64,000 bases of DNA. Origin: Hymenobacter cavernae. GTDB taxonomy: Bacteria; Bacteroidota; Bacteroidia; Cytophagales; Hymenobacteraceae. The number at the start of each line of letters is the position of its first letter. Positions within the stretch are counted from its first letter, which is position 1. The notes under the pieces are model-generated. The model was not told the DNA's origin and did not search any database. It saw nothing but the letters and a program-made list of their open reading frames with translations. The position numbers and the translations under genes are program-made. Below are positions 1-7,007 of the stretch, one piece after another. Location of the stretch: NCBI RefSeq assembly GCF_014641455.1, contig NZ_BMHT01000003.1, forward strand, positions 305,921 through 369,920. The letters run 5' to 3'.

Positions 1-909
1 CTCGACCGGGAGACTTTCGCCAGTCAGCATGGCCTCGTTCACGGCCGAGTGGCCGCTGAGCACCAGGCCATCCGTCGGGACTTTCTCGCCGGGGCGCACC
101 ACCACTATGTCGTCGAGCTGCACCTCTTCGATGGGCAGATCCAGCTCCTGGTCGTGGCGCACCACCCGCGCCGTGCGGGGTTGTAACCCGATCAGCATCC
201 GCAGGGCCGCCGACGTGCGGGCTTTGGCGCGCATTTCCAGCACCTTACCCAGCAGAATAAGGACAATAATGGTGGCTGTGGTGTCATAATACACCTCCGG
301 CATCAGGCCGCGCTGCATGAACGCGTGCGGGGCTAGGGTCGCGACTACGCTGTACAGAAAAGCCGCGCCCGTGCCCACCGCAATCAGCGTATCCATGGTG
401 GCCGTGCCGTGGCGCAAGGCTTTCCAGGCCGCTATGTAAAATTCGCGCCCACTATAAAGAATGACCGGCAGCGTGAGTACCAGCAGCAGGTAGTTGAGGC
501 CGGCCATCGCGAGGTGGGCCGCCAGCGCCGGCCACAGCATGAGCATCGACAGCGGCATGATGAGCGCGGTAAGGCCGGCTGCCACCCAGAACCGGCGCTT
601 CAAGGCCTGATAAGCGGCGGCCTTGGGCTGGTCGGCGGCTGGTGGCGTGGCTGCCAGAGCCGCGATTGGTGCCACTACGGGCGAGGCCACGCCGTAGCCG
701 GCATTGAGCACGGCCGCTTTCAATGTATCGGGCGAGGCCTGGGTCGGCTCATATTCGACCACCGCTTTTTCGGTGGCATAATTAACGTGGGCGGTTTGCA
801 CGCCCGGCGTGCGCGTTAAGGCCTTCTCCACAAAGGCCGCGCAGGAGGCGCACGTCATCCCCTCAATGGCGAGGGTGGTGGTTTGCGTCGGAGAAGCAGA
901 GGGTTCCAT
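1..909 (-). CDS. copA: Copper-type P1B ATPase, N-terminal 303 residues (runs off the window)
   Basis: Heavy-metal transporting ATPase that would export Cu(I), or a related soft metal, across the inner membrane. Translated from ATG at 909 it shows a heavy-metal-associated domain with GMTCASC (C20, C23), then about four membrane segments from residue 90 on. The actuator domain follows, with PGEKVPTDG and the dephosphorylation loop TGES (T296-S299), at which point the window ends. The CPC metal motif, DKTGT phosphorylation site and ATP-binding domain lie outside, so the metal is inferred from resemblance to CopA in the actuator region ([20 protein letters not shown]). The family itself is clear; Zn/Cd transport is a less likely alternative. 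Confidence 0.88.
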   Translation of the reverse strand, partial: MEPSASPTQTTTLAIEGMTCASCAAFVEKALTRTPGVQTAHVNYATEKAVVEYEPTQASPDTLKAAVLNAGYGVASPVVAPIAALAATPPAADQPKAAAYQALKRRFWVAAGLTALIMPLSMLMLWPALAAHLAMAGLNYLLLVLTLPVILYSGREFYIAAWKALRHGTATMDTLIAVGTGAAFLYSVVATLAPHAFMQRGLMPEVYYDTTATIIVLILLGKVLEMRAKARTSAALRMLIGLQPRTARVVRHDQELDLPIEEVQLDDIVVVRPGEKVPTDGLVLSGHSAVNEAMLTGESLPVE

Positions 910-1272
910 ACAGTTGGTTGAACGGGTCAATTCCTGAGCCCGCATTTCCTAAACACCCCCGATGGGCGAGTAGTTGCGGTCTGCAAAGGAACCCGAACGC
1001 TTCGGTAGGAACCGTGCAGGATTACGAAGAAGCCGTGCAGGATTTTTACCGGCTTGCCTTACGCGGAAAGGTGCAATTCTGTAGGCTTAATAGGCATGCT
1101 AGTCGGCAGTGCTGTTGAGATCGGATAAAATTATATTATTTATTATAATATAAATATTTGCATCAATATATTTGGTCTTTCATTGCCAGCCTGTCAGCCC
1201 GGTGCCATGACAAAGCTAGGTTTCTACGCGCGCACCACCTCAGTTCACACACCTTTTTGTACCAATTTATTC
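910..1272. other. Non-coding gap, AT-rich in its second half
   Basis: About 360 bases between the divergent ATPase and a small plus-strand gene. Positions 1125-1165 are almost pure A/T and probably hold promoter elements, but I could not place a convincing -33/-7 pair. The short reading frames here have no recognisable protein features. Confidence 0.5.
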
Positions 1273-1479
1273 ATGCCCCAATTCGAAATCGGCGATTTAG
1301 TTCGCCTCAAAGCCGACAGCAGTGGCGAACTGTTGCAGGTGATGCTCGTCGACCCGACCGCCGACAAGCCCATCAAATGCCTACCGCACGCGCAGCTGCA
1401 CCAGGGCGTCCGCGGCTTCCTCTCCTTCTCGGATCATGATCCGGATGAGTTGGAACATGTAACTTCCTCCAATACGTAA
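1273..1479 (+). CDS. Small protein of 68 aa, resembles the DUF2158/YodC type
   Basis: A short soluble protein that begins MPQFEIGDLVRLKAD. The opening F-x-I/V-GD-x-V-x-LK pattern is that of small DUF2158 (YodC-like) proteins, whose function is unknown. The frame stays open upstream to 1183, but the start at 1273 is chosen because the similarity begins exactly there and the upstream stretch is Cys-rich and low in quality. A strong terminator follows the stop codon directly, which supports a real, monocistronic gene. The family assignment rests on one motif and is tentative. Confidence 0.6.
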   Translation: MPQFEIGDLVRLKADSSGELLQVMLVDPTADKPIKCLPHAQLHQGVRGFLSFSDHDPDELEHVTSSNT

Positions 1480-1514
1480 CGAAAAAGGCCCGTACCCGGT
1501 ACGGGCCTTTTTCG
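1480..1514 (+). terminator. Intrinsic terminator of the DUF2158-like gene
   Basis: A 16-bp perfect stem (1480-1495 with 1499-1514), a 3-nt loop and a T-run. It begins at the stop codon of the small gene. Confidence 0.88.
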
Positions 1515-1696
1515 TGGTTCAAAGAACGGGTGATAAATGGTACTTTCCTAGGCTCGCCACTGTCACAAATATGCTATTTTACGACACAGACAAAAGAGGG
1601 TTAAAGTGGGATATTGCGCTATAATCAACGTAGTGAGCTGGTATAGTGCAATAAAATTAAAAGAATATTAGTAGTCACAAACACGTGTTCGTAGGC

Positions 1697-1728
1697 GTTG
1701 ACCTAGGTGTAAAGTGGAATTACTTTTG
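1697..1728 (+). promoter_or_regulatory. Candidate Bacteroidota-type promoter for the 37-aa ORF
   Basis: The -7 element TACTTTTG (1721-1728) fits TANNTTTG. A GTTG at 1697-1700 lies 20 nt upstream as a -33 element. The ATG of the small ORF follows 32 nt later. Confidence 0.45.
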
Positions 1729-1760
1729 AATAGAAATCTACTTTATCCCACCTACTTGCG

Positions 1761-1874
1761 ATGACGACTACTCCTGTACTTGCTGCCAGTGCCGCTCCTT
1801 CCCAGCAGGGCTTACTCTCTGTACTTGCTCTCATGCTGATGGCGCCGACCGTTCTTAACACGGCAACTGCCTAA
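1761..1874 (+). CDS. Putative 37-aa hydrophobic peptide
   Basis: ATG at 1761 and TAA at 1872-1874 enclose a peptide that begins MTTTPVLAASAAPSQQG, followed by one hydrophobic stretch (LLSVLALMLMAPTVL) that could insert in a membrane. There are no charged residues. A consensus-like promoter lies upstream and a strong terminator hairpin at 1903-1936 downstream, so the region looks like a complete small transcription unit of about 200 nt. I recognise no family. It could be a small membrane peptide, or the unit could be a small RNA in which the frame is chance. Confidence 0.35.
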   Translation: MTTTPVLAASAAPSQQGLLSVLALMLMAPTVLNTATA

Positions 1875-1902
1875 AAATGAATTAATTACATTTCATAGAT
1901 AA

Positions 1903-1936
1903 AAAAGGTGACCTGTCGGAGGACAAGTCACCTTTT
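1903..1936 (+). terminator. Intrinsic terminator after the 37-aa ORF
   Basis: A 10-bp perfect stem, AAAAGGTGAC (1903-1912) with GTCACCTTTT (1927-1936), has A-rich and T-rich flanks and could work on both strands. Confidence 0.75.
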
Positions 1937-1988
1937 GTGTTTGCGCTGAAGCCGAATGCTGCGCACTCCTTAGGCGGCCAGTCAAAAC

Positions 1989-2024
1989 AAAAGCCCCGCG
2001 TCCTTTTAAGGACACGGGGCTTTT
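1989..2024 (-). terminator. Terminator of the fasciclin gene
   Basis: An AAAAGCCCCG...CGGGGCTTTT stem with an inner GTCCTT/AAGGAC extension, 39 bases past the stop codon of the minus-strand fasciclin gene. The flanks are symmetric, so it is probably bidirectional. Confidence 0.78.
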
Positions 2025-2062
2025 ATATAAGGAAGTGGGCGGCCTGACCTAGGTTAGCTAGG

Positions 2063-2635
2063 TTAGGGCATCAGAATATTGTCGATGACGTGAATCACGC
2101 CGTTGCTTTGCAACACGTCGTATGTTGAGATAGTAGAGACGTTGCCCTTTTCGTCCTGGAGCACGATGTTTTTGGGGCCGTTCATCATGGCCTTCAGCAT
2201 GCCGCCACTCACGGTTTTGAGCGACGCGGTGCCCTTGCCGGCTTTGATAGCGGCCATCAGCTTATCGGCCGTCAGGTTGCCGGCTACTACGTGGTAGGTC
2301 AGGATCTTGGTCAGCGTCGCCTTGCTTTCGGGCTTCACTAAGGTTTCGACGGTGCCAGCGGGGAGGGCGTTGAAGGCCGCGTTGGTGGGCGCAAAAACCG
2401 TGAACGGGCCTTTGCCTTGCAGGGTTTCTACCAGACCGGCCGCTTTCACGGCTGCTACCAGCGTGGTGTGGTCTTTCGAGTTTACCGCGTTTTCAACAAT
2501 GGTTTTGTTGGGGTACATGGCCTCGCTGCCGACGAGCACGGTGCCGGGTGTCAGTTTGGCTTGGGCAACTGCTGACTGTGTAGTGGCGGCGCCGAGAATG
2601 GTAACAAAAGCGAGGGAGAACAATTGCTTTTTCAT
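2063..2635 (-). CDS. Secreted fasciclin (FAS1) domain protein
   Basis: A 190-aa exported protein with one FAS1 domain, a fold linked to cell adhesion and matrix binding. The start at 2635 is chosen because MKKQLFSLAFVTILG is a classic signal peptide ending near SAVAQA; the frame extends 47 codons further upstream without plausible features. Visible FAS1 motifs are the H1 box FTVFAPTNAAFNALP (about residue 80), the central TYHVVAGNL (about 115) and the C-terminal NGVIHVIDNILMP. It stands alone, with its own terminator, beside the divergent kptA. The single-domain length is usual for Bacteroidota FAS1 proteins. Confidence 0.93.
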   Translation of the reverse strand: MKKQLFSLAFVTILGAATTQSAVAQAKLTPGTVLVGSEAMYPNKTIVENAVNSKDHTTLVAAVKAAGLVETLQGKGPFTVFAPTNAAFNALPAGTVETLVKPESKATLTKILTYHVVAGNLTADKLMAAIKAGKGTASLKTVSGGMLKAMMNGPKNIVLQDEKGNVSTISTYDVLQSNGVIHVIDNILMP

Positions 2636-2981
2636 GGGAAGGGAAGGGGTAAAGAAAGAAGACGGTTTGATAAAGTTGACGGCACTTACGCCGAAGCTCA
2701 ACCGCACGGATTTACCCGACCCCGAAATATTCGCAATAGCCCTGGTCGTGCTGCCTGAGGAGATGGTCATCCGCACCGCCTCGCTTTTCTATGCTTGGGC
2801 AACCTAGGTTAGCGCAAGTATGGGTTGTCGCAGAGCCCATTTATTCGAGGTTGAGCAATGGATAGTACCTTTAGTCCCCTTCGTACGCGCAAACAGGTTT
2901 GCTTCCTGAACCCCCCAATGCTCCTCTCTGCGCTGCGATGAATTATTAAACAAATGTTGAAATATATTCAGTCTTAAACAA
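2636..2981. other. Divergent promoter region between the fasciclin gene and kptA
   Basis: About 345 non-coding bases that must hold both promoters. It contains the 10-bp palindrome AACCTAGGTT at 2801-2810. The last 50 bases before kptA are A-rich, as is usual for leaders in this phylum. No other structure seen. Confidence 0.5.
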
Positions 2982-3533
2982 ATGAATAAAAACGATAATG
3001 TTAAGATTAGTAAGTTCTTAAGCAAGTACTTGCGACACGATCCGCAGGCCATAGGCTTGGAGCTACAAGAAGGTGGCTGGGTGGCGGTGGACGATCTGCT
3101 GGTAGCTTGTGCGCGTCATAATTTAATGCTTACTCATTTGGAGTTGGCGGAAATTGTGGAGAGCAGCGACAAAAAGCGCTTTGCCTTTGATGCGACCGGC
3201 ACCCTGATCAGGGCGCAGCAGGGCCACAGCGTACCCGTCGATTTGCAGCTCACGCCACTGGCTCCGCCGGCAGTGCTCTATCATGGCACCGTAGCCGCGG
3301 CGTTGCCCGACATCTGGCGCGAGGGCTTGCAGAAGATGAGCCGCCACCACGTCCACCTTTCGCCCGACGTGGAAACGGCCCAGCGCGTGGGCGGCAGGCG
3401 CGGTAAGCCGGTGGTGCTGGTCGTAGATGCCGCCGCTTTGCACAAGGCCGGAGCAGTCTTCTACGAGTCGGGCAACGGGGTATGGCTAGTGGATCAGGTG
3501 CCTCCTGGCTACCTAAAGGAGCTGGCCGCCTGA
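2982..3533 (+). CDS. kptA: RNA 2'-phosphotransferase (Tpt1/KptA family)
   Basis: A 183-aa enzyme that transfers an internal RNA 2'-phosphate to NAD+, giving ADP-ribose 1'',2''-cyclic phosphate and nicotinamide. The N-terminal winged-helix part carries SKFLSKYLRHDP, with the conserved R18-H19, and GGWVAVDDLL. The ADP-ribosyltransferase part carries IRAQQGHSV, LYHGT, RHHVHLS, VGGRRGKPVVLVVDA and NGVWLVDQVPP. Length and motif order match the family. The leader is A-rich (AAACAAATGAATAAAAACG) with no Shine-Dalgarno site. Bacteria lack the tRNA splicing that Tpt1 serves in fungi, so its substrate here is unknown. It converges with a RES toxin gene 20 bases away. Confidence 0.95.
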   Translation: MNKNDNVKISKFLSKYLRHDPQAIGLELQEGGWVAVDDLLVACARHNLMLTHLELAEIVESSDKKRFAFDATGTLIRAQQGHSVPVDLQLTPLAPPAVLYHGTVAAALPDIWREGLQKMSRHHVHLSPDVETAQRVGGRRGKPVVLVVDAAALHKAGAVFYESGNGVWLVDQVPPGYLKELAA

Positions 3534-3553
3534 TGGCGCTGGGGGCTACTTGA

Positions 3554-4006
3554 CTAGTTCTTCAGCCGCGGGTCAAACGGGTGCGGCTCGACGGAAACCA
3601 CCCGGAGCCGGGCGTGTTCGGGGTGGAGCGGATTAAACAGGTAGTTCCACTCCGTTGGGGAGTGAGCCGAGGGAACCTGCATCAGCCAATAGCGGCCTTG
3701 CTCAATCCACTCGCGGGTGATAAGGGCTAGCTCTTGCGGATAGGGCAAGGCCGCCCAGTTCGGTGGCAGCTCCGTTACGGGTACCGTCTTAACCGTAGCC
3801 TCGTCGGGCACCTCCAGCGTCAGGGCGAAGTAGTTTTTGGGCAGCGTGGAGGCATTCGCCAGCACTTCCAGCTTGGCTAGCGAAAGGTGCTCGGAGGTGT
3901 AGAGAATTCGCGTGCCCTGCTCGTGCCAGCGGCCATTGTGGAAGAGCCCGCCCTGGCCGGTAGTGTCCAGAATGTAAGGGTGTTTGCCCAGCCGGTAGAG
4001 GCGCAT
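3554..4006 (-). CDS. RES-domain toxin (NAD+-degrading) of a RES/Xre pair
   Basis: A 150-aa single-domain RES protein. Characterised members deplete cellular NAD+ by phosphorolysis or hydrolysis. The family signature is visible: GGLFHNGRWHEQG (R26), RILYTSEHLSLAKLE (Y36, E47), the Ser region VPSAHSPTEWN (S113/S116) and NYLFNPLHPEH. All residues expected for catalysis seem present, so it is probably active. It starts 13 bases after the stop of the antitoxin gene, the usual antitoxin-first order. The stop lies 20 bases from that of the convergent kptA, another NAD+-consuming enzyme. Confidence 0.93.
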   Translation of the reverse strand: MRLYRLGKHPYILDTTGQGGLFHNGRWHEQGTRILYTSEHLSLAKLEVLANASTLPKNYFALTLEVPDEATVKTVPVTELPPNWAALPYPQELALITREWIEQGRYWLMQVPSAHSPTEWNYLFNPLHPEHARLRVVSVEPHPFDPRLKN

Positions 4007-4019
4007 ACGCCGGCCGGCC

Positions 4020-4472
4020 TTAAGAGTAAATCCCGTACTGAATCCGCCCGAGCAGGTCGCGCACCTGGTCGCGGCCGATGGCGGAGGTCAGCAGCTCCTT
4101 GGGCCGGATGCCACCCAAGGCTACGTTGTCGGTTTCGAGCCAGTGCCGGAAATCTTCTTCGTCCTCAAACACGTCGAGCCCTTTGGCCATCACGGCCGAA
4201 AGCTGAATCGTTTTTTCGGCTTCGTCGCGGGTGAGGGCGCGCTTGCTTTGCTCGCGGCGGGCGAGGGTGCTTTCCGAGATGGCCAGCAGCTCGCTTATCT
4301 CCTTGTTGGAAAACTGCATCCGGCGCTGCAATGTCCGCAGGGCCTGCACTGAAAGGCCTTTCACGGCGACCATCAGCAGGTCTAACTCATTGTGCACCAG
4401 CTGCGGAATAACGCTGCCGCCGCCCATCAGCTCGACCATCGTGGCCACCGGCGTTTTACGAATAGCTGTCAT
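4020..4472 (-). CDS. Xre/MbcA/ParS-type antitoxin (DUF2384)
   Basis: A 150-aa antitoxin partner of the RES toxin. The N-terminal half has an Xre-like helix-turn-helix (ALRTLQRRMQFSNKEISELL, then AISESTLARRE). The C-terminal half is the antitoxin toxin-binding domain (VFEDEEDFRHWLETDN, LGGIRPKELL, GRDQVRDLLGRIQYGIYS). In the family the C-terminus plugs the toxin active site and the HTH autorepresses the operon. The leader up to about 4500 is the likely operator. Upstream lies a long palindromic repeat element (4549-4665). Confidence 0.92.
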   Translation of the reverse strand: MTAIRKTPVATMVELMGGGSVIPQLVHNELDLLMVAVKGLSVQALRTLQRRMQFSNKEISELLAISESTLARREQSKRALTRDEAEKTIQLSAVMAKGLDVFEDEEDFRHWLETDNVALGGIRPKELLTSAIGRDQVRDLLGRIQYGIYS

Positions 4473-4548
4473 TTGCGTATTTTAAAACTGTCATTTGAAG
4501 GCAATATACGGAACAACGATTAATTACGCCGGAAGATTCCGGTATACC

Positions 4549-4665
4549 AGAACGTCATTCCGAGGCAACGAGGAATCTCGCGTGTAGTAGTAACTCCAAT
4601 CGGTAGGAAATTACTACCACAATGTCAGCACGCGAGATTCCTCCCGTTGGTCGGAATGACGTTCT
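4549..4665. repeat. Long palindromic repeat element, copy 1
   Basis: The left arm AGAACGTCATTCCGA (4549-4563) and its continuation CGAGGAATCTCGCGTG return in inverted form at 4630-4665, with a few mismatches and a 2-base length change. The inner segments GTAGTAA and TTACTAC also pair. The whole is a ~117-bp imperfect palindrome. Its module GTCATNCCG-N6-CGAGGAATC is shared with the element at 23506-23603. It fills most of the gap before the HD gene, so reading-frame starts inside it are artefacts. Confidence 0.82.
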
Positions 4666-4762
4666 AGTGGCTCTTATGACTGAACCTAGGTTAGTCTCGT
4701 CATTATCGTGTTGCTTTGTGCGGCGGCCACTTGTTTTTACCTACGGCCGCTGCTTTACGCTT

Positions 4763-5437
4763 ATGGAACCCCAGGAACTCATTACCCGCACGGCCGACTT
4801 CGTCCGCGAAAAATTCTTACACGAAGGCTCCGGCCACGACTGGGAGCATATCCGCCGGGTGTGGCAAACCAGCCGCGCGCTGGCCGTGCGCGTGCCCGGT
4901 GCCGATCCGCTCGTAACCGAGCTAGGTGCCCTGCTACACGACGTAGCCGACTGGAAGTTTCACGGTGGCGATGAGGAAGCCGGTCCCCGCGAAGCGCGCC
5001 GTTGGCTGCTGAGCCTAGGTGCGGCGGAAGAAGTCATTCAGCGCGTGGAGACGATCATCCGCGAAATCAGCTTCAAAGGCCTAGGTGTACCCACGCCGAT
5101 GAGCACGCCGGAAGGGGAGGTGGTGCAGGATGCCGACCGCCTCGACGCCATTGGCGCCATCGGCGTAGCGCGGGCCTTCGCCTACGGCGGCCACAAAGGC
5201 CGCGCCCTGCACGACCCAAGCGTCCCACCCGTGCAGCACGACTCCTTTGAAAGCTACAAAAAGAACGCCGGCCCGACCATCAATCATTTCTACGAGAAGC
5301 TGCTGCACCTGCGGGAGCGGCTGCACACGCCGGCGGCTCGCGAAGTGGCCGAGAAGCGGCAGCGGTTCATGGAAGCGTTTCTGGCGCAGTTTCTCAAGGA
5401 GTGGGAGGGAGAGGATATGGCGGTGCAGAGAAGTTGA
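4763..5437 (+). CDS. HD-domain phosphohydrolase (YedJ-like)
   Basis: A 224-aa metal-dependent phosphohydrolase of the HD superfamily. The metal ligands are visible in order: GHDWEHIRRVW (H25/H29), LLHDVADWK (H59-D60) and VVQDADRLDAIGAIGVARAF. The segment HDSFESYKKNAGPTINHFYE is typical of the YedJ/UPF0 type. The ATG at 4763 (MEPQELITRTADFV) is chosen because the open frame upstream runs through the repeat element. It converges with the glycosyltransferase gene 24 bases downstream. The substrate is unknown; nucleotide or phosphate monoester hydrolysis is likely. Confidence 0.9.
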   Translation: MEPQELITRTADFVREKFLHEGSGHDWEHIRRVWQTSRALAVRVPGADPLVTELGALLHDVADWKFHGGDEEAGPREARRWLLSLGAAEEVIQRVETIIREISFKGLGVPTPMSTPEGEVVQDADRLDAIGAIGVARAFAYGGHKGRALHDPSVPPVQHDSFESYKKNAGPTINHFYEKLLHLRERLHTPAAREVAEKRQRFMEAFLAQFLKEWEGEDMAVQRS

Positions 5438-5461
5438 ACCTTGCCTACCATGAAGGGCTGG

Positions 5462-6451
5462 CTATCCGCTCAGGCCGCACACGCGCAGCATATGTTCCAT
5501 GCGATGCACATAGGTATGGTCGCGCAGGGTGCGGGTGTAGGCGTTGTTGGCAATACGGGCGCACTCATCAGGGTGGGCAAGGTAGTGCGTAAGTAGCTCA
5601 GGCAACGCGGCAGCATCATCGTATAAGATCATCTCAACGTTTGGCAGATATAATTCAGGTATCTCTTCTTTACTATCGGTGAGTTGAAAGGCACGGCAGC
5701 CACTAGCCTCGAACAGGCGCGGATTGATGCCATACGTCCAGCGCTGATACCACTGATGCACGTTGAGCACAATGCGAGCCTGATTAAAAAGTAACGCCAT
5801 TTCGTCTGGCGTGAAGTAGCCGAAACGTAGAAAGTGCGGGCGAAGAGGCGAATTTTTGGGGATTCGGCGCTGCCAGGGCCCGATAATCGTCAGGTGATGG
5901 TGGCGTGCTAGCTCCAGCAACACCCGTTCGCGAGTGGGGTGCCAGTCACCGGCAAAAACGATGTCGTATTGCTTTTCAATGTCTTCCAGCGGTCGATGGA
6001 TAGCCGGGTCGACAGCAACTGGCAGGAAGCGCGGCGTGTCCACTCCGTAGTGGCGGTAGACCGGTGCCGTGCCGCGGCTGTTAGAAAAGAAAAAATCATA
6101 GAGGTGTAACGGAATGTAATTCTGGGCCAGTGATATGGGATCATCTAGCCACCAGCAGATAGTGGGTAAGCCACGGCGCTTTAGCTCCTGCAGCGTAGCG
6201 GCATCGTGGTTGCGGCCGTAGATGGTGAAGAAAACATCAGGCTTAGTGGCCTCGGCTAACGCCAGTAGTTGGCGGTTTTTGTAGGCCAGAAACTGTCGGA
6301 ATCCTAGCTTCTCGCGCACCCGCTCTACCTGGTTCTCGCGCTCATAATTGAATACAACTACTTCATGCCCTAGTAACCGTAACGCTGTGGCGGCAAAATG
6401 GGTCATGGGGTTAGTACGAGTATAACCTGGAACAGATAAGAGAATTTTCAT
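5462..6451 (-). CDS. CgeB-like glycosyltransferase
   Basis: A 329-aa GT-B-type glycosyltransferase of the CgeB/DUF3880 kind, presumably acting on surface polysaccharide or a protein glycan. It starts MKILLSVPGYTRTNPMTHF, which gives the first Rossmann strand; the ATG at 6451 is preferred over an upstream extension rich in Leu and Cys. The mid segment YDIVFAGDWHPTRERVLLEL opens the second Rossmann domain. The C-terminal part has YGINPRLFEASGCRAFQLTD, the nucleotide-sugar E-x7-E-like region of CgeB proteins, and LTHYLAHPDECARIANNAY. It is a single gene; donor and acceptor are unknown. Confidence 0.85.
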   Translation of the reverse strand: MKILLSVPGYTRTNPMTHFAATALRLLGHEVVVFNYERENQVERVREKLGFRQFLAYKNRQLLALAEATKPDVFFTIYGRNHDAATLQELKRRGLPTICWWLDDPISLAQNYIPLHLYDFFFSNSRGTAPVYRHYGVDTPRFLPVAVDPAIHRPLEDIEKQYDIVFAGDWHPTRERVLLELARHHHLTIIGPWQRRIPKNSPLRPHFLRFGYFTPDEMALLFNQARIVLNVHQWYQRWTYGINPRLFEASGCRAFQLTDSKEEIPELYLPNVEMILYDDAAALPELLTHYLAHPDECARIANNAYTRTLRDHTYVHRMEHMLRVCGLSG

Positions 6452-6645
6452 GCGTTTGGAGTAGTGGAAACAAGCAATACTAAGAGTGAGGTGGTTTAGG
6501 TTAGGCGCACAGAAGCAGGACGTATATTTCCTGAGGCATAATAGACCAGTCAAAAGTAGAGAAGGAATCTTATTGGAGCGTAAAAGTCCCACCCCGGCCC
6601 GGCTTTTGCGCAGGCTGCGCGTCACCTCCCAACCTTTGACGCTTG

Positions 6646-6894
6646 ATGAACCTACGCTTACACTTACTTCTGACCCGGCTGGTGTTGCCGCTTACCGTTC
6701 TGCTGACGGTGGCTTCCTGCCGCACTTGCCCCATTGCTTCCTGCCACACGCGCAAGGTGCATTTGCACGACGGCGCCAAGTACCGCGGGCAGCCGCTATG
6801 GAAAAAACAGAACCCCGCCATCGGGGAAAAAATCAAGGTGCACAGCCAGAAAACGGACCGCCACAAATCGGATAAAAGCAAGTCGCTGAAGTAG
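6646..6894 (+). CDS. Small Cys-rich lipoprotein
   Basis: An 82-aa protein with a 25-residue Leu-rich signal ending in the lipobox VASC, followed by RTCPIASCHTRKVH and a basic, Lys-rich tail. A frame begins one codon earlier with TTG, but the ATG at 6646 is more likely. Three cysteines lie within ten residues of the lipidation site, a pattern seen in small Cytophagales lipoproteins of unknown role. It precedes gyrA by about 110 bases on the same strand but is probably transcribed separately. Confidence 0.7.
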   Translation: MNLRLHLLLTRLVLPLTVLLTVASCRTCPIASCHTRKVHLHDGAKYRGQPLWKKQNPAIGEKIKVHSQKTDRHKSDKSKSLK

Positions 6895-7007
6895 GCCGGA
6901 GCTAGGCAAAATCGGGGTTTTTTCGTATCTTGCGGGCTTCTCGCAGTACTTAATTCACCGGTGCCGAAAGCTCCTTCGCCGGAGCCTAGGCCGACTCAGA
7001 TTTCTCT

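Noticed and set aside
1158..1439. A 93-codon frame overlapping the DUF2158-like gene in another frame
   Set aside because: His/Arg-rich out-of-frame shadow; the overlapping 68-aa frame has a family motif and ends at the terminator.
4622..4762. An earlier start for the HD phosphohydrolase
   Set aside because: The extra 47 codons run through the palindromic repeat element and show no similarity to HD proteins; the ATG at 4763 starts the conserved part.
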